A DNA stretch of 64,000 bases from contig CM019066.1 in the NCBI GenBank assembly GCA_009667805.1, positions 5,518,001 to 5,582,000 on the forward strand. The letters run 5' to 3'. Made by a program: the position numbers and the translations under genes. Source of the stretch: Leptobrachium leishanense. Its lineage: Eukaryota > Chordata > Amphibia > Anura > Megophryidae. The notes beneath the pieces are model-generated. The model saw nothing but the letters and a program-made list of their open reading frames with translations, searched no databases and was not told where the DNA came from. Positions 34,950 to 44,183 of this stretch are shown in pieces; within the stretch, counting starts at the first letter, position 1, and every line of letters starts with the position of its first letter.

Positions 34950-35336
34950 TGTGGAGCTCTGTGATACGCTCATACACACCGCACATTACTGTGAGATTTA
35001 TTGCTGTGGAGCTCTGTGTGATACGCTCATACACACTGCACATTACTGTGAGTTTTATTGCTGTGGAGCTCTGTGATCCGCTCATACACACCACACATTA
35101 CTGTGAGTTTTATTACTGTGGATTCTGTGATACGCTCATATATACACCGCACATTACTGTGAGATTTATTGCTGTGGAGCTCTGTGATAAACTTAAACAC
35201 ACTGCACATTACTGTGAGTTTTATTGCTGTGGAGCTCTGTGATACGCTCATGCACATTGCTGTGGAGCTCTGTGATACGCTCATATACATTGCACATTAC
35301 TGTAAGTTTTATTGCTGTGGGGCTCTGTGATATATA
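34950..35336 (+). repeat. Satellite: about eight tandem units of 55-57 bp
   Basis: Units begin with a variant of 'gtggagctctgtgatacgct', at 34950, 35006, 35063, 35119, 35174, 35230, 35261 and 35318. The 35230 unit is shortened to about 31 bp. Both strands give repetitive frames, which I regard as incidental. Confidence 0.9.
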
Positions 35337-36367
35337 TGGGCATGTTTTGGTAGGTGTTTGTTTTGGGGAGGAAGCATTTCATCCTTGGACCAATGCAGCA
35401 CAATGAGTTGGCCTGGATCTGTGATACATTATTATCTGCGCTGTGCCTATTTTGTTACCAGGGATTTTCCCACAATCTTTTATTTTATTTATGGTTTTGT
35501 TATCCTGGTACACATGGTCCCTGGGCAGTGAAAACTCTAAGAATGACATGCAGAGAGGGGCCAATTAGAATTGCTGATGAGAATGGCCTTCCACAGAAAT
35601 TGTGCACCTGCCAGAGTATTAAAGATACCAGCCGATACATTGTCAAAGTTCTGACTAATTCAGGTCAGTCAGACAAAGGGGACCAGCTGGTTCTCATTGG
35701 CTGGCAGGGGGTAACGACTCTCCCTGAGTCCACTTATTGACTCCACTATCTTTTGAATAACACAGCCCACATGTAGGCTGCCACACCACCCCTGATAATG
35801 GCTCCACACCCTGCATTTCCACGCAGAGGCTACCCCCATGCTGGCTTCCAGTTTGTCACTGCTGTCAGGTATGGTTACGTACGCAGGAAAGAAAACAAAT
35901 GTGTGTCCACAAATCTTGATGAATTTGGAACAATGATGCGGTGTTAACGTCCCCAGAAAAAGTGATGTGAGCTCGGAAGAAAACAGCAGAACTGGCACTA
36001 AATTATTAAAAAAGGACATATTTGATGCGTCTATTTTATCCGATGCATGGAGATGGCGACATTCCCAGAGAATTCCATGCGTTTGTGGTATGTCGGGCTA
36101 TATGATCTTTTGAAAATCTTGATCGGTTAACTCAAACATTAACTCGTCTTCCTTGCATGGGTGGTGATGTCTTAAGGTCCTCTACATAGTGTAGTTGCAT
36201 AATTTTCCAACAGCCACCACATTTTAAGCCTGTTTTTTGGTTCTTTGAAGCTGCCTGAAATGAGAGAGATAAGTGAAATTAGAGGAATATAAATTGGAAA
36301 AGAGACTCTTGTTCATCTGGCTCCACATCTCCTATATCTTTTGCTGTATGTGATCTGAAACAAGAAT
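35337..36367. other. No recognised feature
   Basis: There are short frames on both strands (35354-35740, 35669-36019) but no family motif and no splice pattern I can defend. Confidence 0.45.
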
Positions 36368-36539
36368 CAACTAATCAGTGGCGTCGCTGGGTGGGGGCGG
36401 GGGGGGCGGCCCGCACCAGGTGACACCCTTGGCGGGGTGACACCGCCACAAGCTGTTTTTTGATTTTTTTTTTTCTTGAGGATTTTTTTTTTTTTTCGTC
36501 CGCCGTGCAGGTTACCCCCCCCCATGGAGGACCCCCCCC

Positions 36540-37010
36540 CATGGAGGAGGTGATTCGGATCGGATGTGGAGGTGGAGCAGGAGCATCATGCTGCCGCGCT
36601 GTGCCACATTACTCTCTATCTCATCTGCACACAGCGACACTCGAGCGCACGCCGTCGCCACGCTGCATGTGACGCATCAAAGATGGCCGCGCAGATCCCA
36701 CCCCCTCTGACGCCGCTCAAGGGAATTCAGAGCCGCGCCTGCGCGCTGACGCCTCTCATCGGTGGCAGCCCGCCCACCGCCCTAACAGCTCCCTCGTGCC
36801 GTGGCGCATTTTCTTTAGAAGCGCGCGGGAGCTGAGGCGTGTGTGCGGTGCGTGGTGCCTCCTGCTCGGCTGCTCCCAGACCAGTCCCAGACAGTCCCTC
36901 TCTCACCTGCTGCCTGGGCAGCTCTGGGCTCTGCTGTCTTCTGAGGACTCGAGTCGGGAGAGACAGAGCGTCTAGACAGTGTGAGTAGTGTGTCTACTTC
37001 AAGCTTTGCA
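36540..37010 (+). other. G/C- and CpG-rich block inside the hAT-like element
   Basis: Many CpG, 'gccgcgcctgcgcgctgacg'-type text, and a possible splice donor ('cagtgtgagtag' near 36979) give it the look of a gene promoter and first exon. This is composition only; no protein match was recognised. Confidence 0.35.
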
Positions 37011-37299
37011 CCACATTTTTAGAGTGGGTGTTTCACTGCCATTCTGGTCTGAATTCCGTGGACGACTTTTACTTGGACGACTTTTTGTTTGTAGGCCCTA
37101 AACATGCTGGACTGTGCGGAGCTCCTGTGTTGTCTGGATACTTGGTCACTCTCACTCTTATGTCCACTGGGCGCCGAAGAGAGCAGAGCAGGGCAGAATG
37201 GGTAGAAATTTGAGAATCCCCACAAGGTGGCCGTGGTTCCGTGGAGAGGTATACTGGGTATGAGGTGGGTGCAGCTCTTACAGGAGTGTTGCTTGTTTT

Positions 37300-37680
37300 C
37301 AAGTCGGGTTTTCCTCTAATGTAGTCTTGGTGATCCACCTCGGGGGCAATGATCTGGGTTACATTAGGTCGCTGGATCTGCTTCATGCCATGAAGCAGGA
37401 CTTGGCTCGTTGCTTCGCTCTCTTTCGCAACGTGTCCCTCGTCTGCTCGGAGATAATTTCGCACCCTTGCTAGAACAGTTTCACATGACCTGGTGAGCTG
37501 GATCAGCGAAGCGCAAACTTAACTGGGATGTTTCTAGGTTTGTGGACTGTTTGGGTGACTGAACGATACGGCATTGCGAACTGGAGGGCGATGTTATGCG
37601 TACGATGGCGTGCATTTGACCGATATCAGCCTGGATATTTGGTTGCTAGACTTCTCGTGGCATTGAATTGGTGCTGGCTG
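37300..37680 (+). pseudogene. SGNH/GDSL-type hydrolase fragment, degraded
   Basis: One frame from about 37318 reads VVLVIHLGGNDLG then LDLLHAMKQDLA and ends at a stop near 37470. GGND is the block-III Asn motif of SGNH hydrolases. About 140 bases on, another frame reads DGVHLTDISLDIWLL (about 37603-37650), the DGxHL catalytic Asp-His block of the same family. Stops and frameshifts lie between. Hydrolase domains of this type are known from some tyrosine-recombinase retroelements such as Ngaro; a captured fragment is one explanation. The catalytic Ser block was not found. Confidence 0.6.
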
Positions 37681-38180
37681 CGGGGGAGAGTGGGTGCAGC
37701 AGGGGCAGGCACCAGAGGTGCATGCAGTCTCTGCATTGACGGGAATTTTGGCCAGCGGGAGTGCAATACACAAGCCGCCTAAAGGTGAGGAATTGGGGAG
37801 ATAAGTTCCGCAGGCCTCAGGCTGGCAGAATGAGCTTGTGTGGATTATGTGTGGCAACCGCCTTCCGCAGTTAGGCATTTGGATCAGAATTCGGGTAAAT
37901 CAGCTGGATCCAGAGTGTAATGCTGCATGTTATAAAAAGATTAAATAAAATTCAATAAAGCTGTGGTCTATGCCCTTTCCAATGGATTTAATGTGTCTGT
38001 CTTTATTATGAGGTTGTTGGGGCATGGGCTCTGGTAAGTAGGTACCATGCCTAAGAAGTCATGCAAACGTTAGTGTTTTCTTTGCATTGCATACCGCCTA
38101 GTGTTCCTAAGTAGGAGGGACAGTCTCTAAAATGCCAGCATCCCTTCCTTGGCCATTTTAAAGTCATTGCATTCTATTCT

Positions 38181-38317
38181 GCTAACTTAACCCTAGAGCT
38201 GTTGTTAACTTAAAACCTCCATAGCCTATAATGGCTCTGAGAAGTTTGCAACAGCTCTGGTTAAGTTGGCACCAACTATGTAATCTGTTCCATTGATTTT
38301 GTTGAAGTGATAAACAA
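38181..38317 (+). repeat. 137-bp direct repeat, first copy
   Basis: It is identical base for base to 38450-38586, with 132 bp of unrelated sequence between them. Each copy contains an inverted pair ('cttaaccctagagctgttg' and 'caacagctctggttaag'). Confidence 0.9.
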
Positions 38318-38449
38318 CTTTAATGTCTACAACTTCTAAAAACCCATTTGCAATCTATAATGGGCCACTCCAGGCTTTGTGGTGATCTTGCTAACTCCCT
38401 TTCAACAGATAACATTGCAAGAGACATTGGGCAGTATTACAATGTTGGT

Positions 38450-38586
38450 GCTAACTTAACCCTAGAGCTGTTGTTAACTTAAAACCTCCATAGCCTATAA
38501 TGGCTCTGAGAAGTTTGCAACAGCTCTGGTTAAGTTGGCACCAACTATGTAATCTGTTCCATTGATTTTGTTGAAGTGATAAACAA
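38450..38586 (+). repeat. 137-bp direct repeat, second copy
   Basis: Identical to 38181-38317, with a period of 269 bp. Perfect identity inside an otherwise decayed element suggests a recent duplication or conversion. Confidence 0.9.
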
Positions 38587-38999
38587 TATTTTGCCACCTT
38601 GAATGCCAGAAAAGAGAAGTTCTGATTTATTCAAGATGTTAACAAAACGTTTGTGTATTTGTGCCTGTATATTTTTATGGCATTAAGTTTATTCCTTAAA
38701 ATAAACATTTTATAAATGTTTTAAATAAATTCGAATTCCTTTGTATTCGTCATATGATCTGGTAATATTATGGTGTAATTTTGCTAGGAATTAATATATC
38801 TATTGTCTTACATTTAGCGTTATATGGGAGTGCTGCATATGAGTAACAATAGTTTACATCATTTTGTGTTAAACTGAGGGGCGGCTCGTCGCTCGAGTCG
38901 AGGGGGTGACACCATGAGTTTCCGCACCGGGTGACACCAACCCTAGTGACGCCACTGCAACTAATGACAATGATGATCTCTTTGGATCAACAAGCTGTT

Positions 39000-39480
39000 A
39001 GCACAGGTGTTATTATTATTATTGTCATCATTTATATGGCGCCAACAGTTTCCGCAGCGTTTTACAATTACCAAAGGGAACAAGATAAACGGACATATGA
39101 TGGAAAAAAGAGGTGTAGAGGGCCCTGCTCAAAGGAGTGCCAGTGGTTCGGGAATGGTGGGGCCATAAAAGCAGCTTCAATCTTGAGTAGGTGAGCAAAG
39201 GGATGAGTTGCGTCAGTGATGTGGTACGCTAATCTGAAGAGATGGGTTTTGAGGGATTTCTTGAAGGCCTGAAGATTGGGGAGAGTTTGATAGGACGAGG
39301 CAAGACATTCCACAGGACCGGAGCTGCCCATGAGAAGTCTTGGAGGCAAGACATTCCACAGGACCATGAGAAGTCTTGGAGGCAAGAGTTGGACGTGCAT
39401 GTGTAGACAGATAACAGGAGATCATCGCCTGCTGACCGAAGTGGTCCGAATGGGACGTAATCTATTGTAACCCCTGAATA
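39000..39480 (-). repeat. Dispersed amphibian-type repeat (class not assigned)
   Basis: A (TTA)n start, 'tatatggcgccaacagtttc', 'gggttttgagggatttcttg' and 'gacattccacagga' resemble a dispersed vertebrate repeat I have seen but cannot name. A 35-bp unit ('ggcaagacattccacaggac', 39299 and 39346) is locally duplicated. Frames on the minus strand are incidental. Confidence 0.4.
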
Positions 39481-39489
39481 GCATCTGAA

Positions 39490-40598
39490 TGGCACCTGCT
39501 GAATTGGTGAATTGGGTAAAACATTTTTACTTGTATTACTGAAAAAAAAAAAAAAACAAGCAACTTTATCCCTGTAGGCAAAATCTCCTGTCTCCCAAAT
39601 CTCATCAGATAACAGTATTGTGCAATGGACAAAAAGTGAACAAATAGGTCACCAGAGATCTGTTTGTGCCAGTCCTATATTTGGGTTTATCAAGCAGACT
39701 TTCTGTCATGATTCCCCCTAGGATATAAGATGCTGGTCCCTATATGCAGAGCACTATCTACCCTTCCGATCCTTGGGCGTTCGGCAAAACTACCTATTAT
39801 CAGTAAGCAGATCAATAGATAACCACGAAGGGTTAATAGAGCTAACACACACCAGGTAACTATCACAGTTTGTAAATAGAACAGTGGGGTTCTTAACACC
39901 AGGATAGGTAGTCAGCCGTATGCTAAGGTCAGTACACAGAATGCTTCTCAGACTTGCCAGGTTTGATACACAGAGAGGGTTGTCAGACTTGTCGGGTTCG
40001 ATATACAGAGGATAAATAAGCAGAGTGAGAGCACGGAGAGGTTGTGAATACCACGTCAGGGCACTGAGTGAATGGACCACGAGTATTTAAACCCGGCGAG
40101 TGCCGTGTCATCACGCCACGTCCCATCGGCGTGCCTGACCCCAGGAGATCCTTTTATTAGTGGGCGCCTGGCCAGCAAGGAACGCGGTGCTGGGCGCTGG
40201 CTTAGCTGTATGGCGTGGGATTTGACACCTTCACTTTTTGAGCTTGATCATGCCCTCAGGCACCCGGGAAGAGACTGGAGATCACACAGAGGAGGCAGAC
40301 TTAATTCGTGGTTTTCTCACACCCCTTCTAAAAGAGCAGTGTGTTTATTCCTTCTTAAATATCCTTCAGAGACTAAGATGTGGACCAATCAAAAGACAGT
40401 CTACATTCATTACATACTTCTTTAGAAAGGCTGAATACACGGATTCAAATATAATAAACAATTAGCAAAAGAACACTTAACACATGTAATGAAATATATT
40501 TGGTTAGCTTAAATTGCGTCACCATGGGAGGAATACCGTTCAGGCCTTGGGTCTAAATCTTCTTTCAAAAGTCCCGGGTACAGGTAAATATTCTTATC
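39490..40598. other. No recognised feature
   Basis: There is one A run near 39540. No gene or named repeat was recognised. Confidence 0.45.
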
Positions 40599-41052
40599 TT
40601 TGCATATGGAGCATTCATCCCTGTAATGGCACAAGCAAGCTAAAACCTTGTGAGACCTGAGCGGGCCCCACCGTAGAGCAGGCCACTAGTGCTCATGCTC
40701 GTTCTTAGGACCCTCACAAACCCCCCTTTCTCTCACTATAAAGTTTACAGGGTCATCCAGACGTGGACCCCTTGCTTGATGTGCCTAGAGGCGTGTCAGC
40801 TATACCCTCCTGACGAGGCCTAACAAGGCCGAAACGATCGTCGGGGGTTGCTGCACCTCTCATACAGGGATGATGTCCTTGGCAGTCAGTACTGGCCACC
40901 CTCATTGGGTGAGAGCAGACTGATTTGCATATGGAGCATTCATCCCTGCAATGGCACAATCGAGCAAAAACCTGAGCGGACCCCACCGTAGAGCAGGCCA
41001 CTAGTGCTGTTGCTCGTCCTCAGGACCCTCACACCCCCCCTTTCTCTCACTA
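40599..41052 (+). repeat. About 1.4 units of a 325-bp hammerhead-bearing repeat
   Basis: The segment 40599-40739 ('tttgcatatggagcattcat' to 'tttctctcacta') recurs at 40924-41052 with small indels. The start-to-start period is 325 bp. The single full interval between them contains the hammerhead at 40804-40848. The newt satellite 2 is a hammerhead-bearing repeat of about 330 bp; the similarity in design is noted, homology is not claimed. Confidence 0.75.
40804..40848 (+). ncRNA. Hammerhead ribozyme, full core consensus
   Basis: Stem I is ACCCTC (40804-40809) with GGGGGT (40843-40848), six pairs including one G-U. The core CTGACGA (40810-40816) is followed by stem II GGCC/GGCC with a TAACAA loop (40817-40830) and GAAA (40831-40834). 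The stem III A-C/G-T pairs have a four-base loop and end in GTC (40840-40842), the cleavage triplet. Every catalytic-core position visible matches consensus. No protein is associated. Confidence 0.88.
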
Positions 41053-41206
41053 TTAATGTTCTTATCTAGCTTAGGATAAGAAAATGTAAAAAATAAGCAC
41101 ATATTTCCGCTATGGACGATCTCTTTTAACATTTCGAAGTGCAAAGCATTTTATTTTTAACTCTTTCAAGCTGACCTATCACCACTTACACAACATCGCT
41201 CTAAAG

Positions 41207-41334
41207 CAGGGGTCAGCAATCATGGCCTTCCAGATGTTTTGGAAGTACATATCACGTAATGCTCATTCGGCAGGCTGAGCCTCAAGGGAAATGTAGTTTC
41301 AAAGCATCTGGAGGACCAACGTTGCTGACCCCTG
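41207..41334. mobile_element. 128-bp hAT-type MITE
   Basis: Ends CAGGGGTCAGCAA and TTGCTGACCCCTG are perfect inverted repeats. The 8-bp flanks are CTCTAAAG (41199-41206) and CTCTGAAG (41335-41342), one mismatch. Ends of this kind are typical of vertebrate hAT elements. Confidence 0.82.
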
Positions 41335-41342
41335 CTCTGAAG

Positions 41343-42252
41343 TATACTAAACGATCTTTTTTTCTATCCTTTCTTTCACGCAGTAATAATTCAATCCCTT
41401 TTTTCATTTTGCAGAATACAGCTGCGCTCTTTGTAACCATCACACAAAATTGCGTGCACATTCGAGTTCAGATCTTACCGCTGACGTAAACATAGGCAAG
41501 AGTGTTATTAATCTTCTGTTAAAAAAACAAGAATTAATTTGTGTAAGCATAACTGCATCTTATTGGCTTTTGCGACCACCGACTGGCATTGCACATCAGC
41601 AAACTGTGAATATAAACTCAATAATGTTTTGATATTTTACAAGTTATACTGCGTAACCTTTACAATGGGGCTCGTCAGAGATGCACGCAGTCCCCGCGTC
41701 TGTCCTTTCCATTTATAGCTTTTATTGCGCTGCTTTATTTTTGTTTAACCCTGCTGCTTTCGCATCTATTTTAGACCTCTAATTATATTTAAAAGCCCTC
41801 AGACCTCCTTTATTGAAGCTGAAAAGATAATTATGCAGGTAATGAGTTACTCGAGATGTAATGAGGTGCATGTTTAACCCAGTGCACAAATGGTGCTTCT
41901 GCAAAGGTTGCTAAAGATTACCAGGAAAACATCCTTGCTGCCACTGCCTTATTTCAGCAGGGTGCGTAATAATACTGATTGGAAAGTGTATAAATAATTT
42001 CATAAGAAATACACATTTAACACCTTCATTATTCTACATATTGGCCAAAATAAAAATTATTGCTACCAAAAACTATTTAAATTTATGAGATTCAATCTGT
42101 CCCAGTTCCCTATTTCGTTACTGAGCACTGAGACTGGTCATAATATCTTTTCCTTGGTCTGACAAAGCCTAAAATTTAACATTGAGACAGGGTAAAAGGA
42201 TCCTTTCACAGTGTTACCTGTGATAATTTACACACCTTATGCCATAAAGTAA
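41343..42252. other. No recognised feature
   Basis: A/T-rich, with no gene or repeat family recognised. Confidence 0.5.
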
Positions 42253-42333
42253 TTTTTTTTTGAGAAAGTATTTTACCTGGAAGGATACATTGAGATTTCT
42301 CTCGTTTTCAAGTATGTCCTGGGAGGAGAGTAT
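42253..42333 (-). mobile_element. LINE 3' end fragment, minus strand
   Basis: The reverse complement contains 'cccaggacatacttgaaaac' and 'caatgtatccttccaggta', the same 3' end as at 56941-57003. The (ATAA)n tail is lost or decayed. Confidence 0.7.
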
Positions 42334-42618
42334 GTAAATTAAAGGGCCACTACCACTAACATAAGCTGTAACCACTTTACTTGTGCATTACAAACAAAAC
42401 CACCTTATGAAACACATTATAAAACACATGCTGCTGTTTTTTCTCTTTGTTTGAATTAATTGCACATAAAAAGTAGGGCTGAAGGGGGCGTGGTTTGGAC
42501 GTCAACTAAGATGGCCGCTTAGCGTCTGAGCTCCGCTGCACCCGCGCTGTAACCCGCAAATATCTTCACCCCCCGGGATTTTAATACTCACCACAGGACG
42601 CTGGAAGGGATCCACACC

Positions 42619-43592
42619 ATGCCTGGACCCTCTAAATCGGCGAAAAACAGAGATGCGGCCGTCGCGCCGTTGTTTACCCCGCGCCGGACCACAGCTTCCA
42701 AGATGGCGGCCGCCCGAAATCGCGGCCTACCTCCGCCGGCGGATCAGGAGATGAGGATGGAGGTGAATCGGATGCAGGGGTGAGCCGGGCAGATGCGGTT
42801 ACTATTATGAGTCAAATGGCAGAAATGAGAGCCTTTTTGGCGGGGGAGATGGACCGTAATACAAAGGCCTTACAGGCTGACATCCTGGCCTTGGGACAAC
42901 GCACCTCAGATTTGGAGGGTCGTACTGATGAACTTTCGGGGGCCTATAATTCCCTTATTGACCACTCTAACGCTATGTCCCATAAGGTGGATTACTTAGA
43001 GACTCAATTGGAAGATTTGACCAACAGGTCCAGAAGGAATAACTTAAGGATCCGGGGTTTGCCTGAGCGGGCAGAGGATGACCCCTTGGGAGACTTTATA
43101 GTCGCCATGCTCAGACCGTTAGCTCCAGAGCTCCCAGACCACGCTTGGGAACTCGACCGTGCCCACAGAGCTCTTCGCGCCCGCAGCGCTACCGACGAAC
43201 GCCCTCGAGACATTATTGTCCGCTTTTTACACTTCTCCACAAAAGAACTTATCCTCAAAAAAAACCGTACTAAACCGATATTATACGACGGATCTCCCCT
43301 ACAGCTTTTTCAGGACATTTCTCCAGACACGCTGCGTCGACGCCGCTCATGGAAGCCTGTAGCGGATCTACTTCGTTCGCACAATGTCGCGTTTGCATGG
43401 GGCCATCCTTTTAAGATCCTGGCATTCCGCAACAAAAGAACGTATGTCCTGCTTCCACATTCGGATCCCTTGAAGTTCTTTCGGGCCTTGGATATCCAAC
43501 CCCCAGAGGACTTCGCATCTCTGGAGGGTCCTACGCCACCGCTCCCGCGCCTCTCCAGGGAATGGAGTACAGTAAACCATCCTCACCGTTGA
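42619..43592 (+). pseudogene. L1 copy 2 ORF1 protein, one frameshift
   Basis: ATG 42619 opens a basic N-terminus (MPGPSKSAKNR) that reaches a TGA near 42781. The rest continues in another frame from 42780, so one small indel separates them. The second part has a coiled coil (about 42790-43015), then NRSRRNNLRIRGLPE, the start of the L1 RRM, and a C-terminal domain with DIIVRFLHFSTKE and LFQDISPDTL. The total would be about 320 residues, normal for the family. It binds L1 RNA. ORF2 starts about 590 bases downstream. Confidence 0.85.
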
Positions 43593-44183
43593 ACAAAGAT
43601 TCCCGATTCTACATGGTTCGTTTACTACCACCAAGACGTAGGCTCCCTGGGTTTTTCTCTTTGCGACCTCTTCGGTAGTTTGTTACTGGACTACCTCTGG
43701 TTCTTCTTATCCTCCGAAGTTTTTGGTTCCACGAAAGCTACTCCGGCTGGAACGTTTCTCTCCTTGTCTCACGCTACTGAAACACAGTGACCATCTCTAT
43801 TTCTACAGTCCATCGATCAGGTCTTCCCGGGGGCCAAAATGTTTTTTCTTGTGGGTGGGGGCTCTTGACTAGGCCATCTTTGATCTCCATGGCCTGGAGG
43901 GTTCGTTCCCTTTTTCCCCCACAGGTCCCGGCAGTGGGTAAGTCCGGGCTTTTTGGACTCTGTTTTTTCCTTTTTTTACTTTCCGTTGGTTATGTACATT
44001 TTGTTTTTATTGTCTTTTTTCCTTTTTTCACCTTACCCTTCCATCAAAGTATTCGTTTTGTGTTGCTGGGTGGGGGTGGGGGGCATTGGAGGATCATCGC
44101 TCGAGAGATTGTATTGCTGGAGGGGTCGGTGATTGGGTATCGGGCCCGCTGCTCATGGTACGAGGTGATCTGTTGCGCTTCTC

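Larger units (their letters stand above)
36376..38957. mobile_element. hAT-like DNA element with cargo (2,582 bp)
   Basis: CAACTAAT occurs at 36368-36375 and 38958-38965, an exact 8-bp target duplication as expected for hAT. The left end CAGTGGCGTCGCTGGG and the reverse complement of the right end CAGTGGCGTCACTAGGG are inverted partners. Just inside, both sides carry 'ggtgacacc' words. The interior holds a G/C-rich block (36540-37000), a broken SGNH-hydrolase sequence (37300-37680) and a 137-bp duplication. No hAT transposase was recognised. Confidence 0.85.

Noticed and set aside
34946..35290. Repetitive frames on both strands over the satellite
   Set aside because: The unit length and indels break any constant frame, so a protein is unlikely.
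34950..35336. CRISPR-like spaced repeat
   Set aside because: Units are head to tail with no unique spacers, and the DNA is vertebrate.
35354..36019. Possible host exons on either strand
   Set aside because: No recognisable domain and no consistent splice pattern.
37069..37464. 131-codon minus-strand frame
   Set aside because: It is the reverse of the SGNH-hydrolase frame, which has recognisable motifs.
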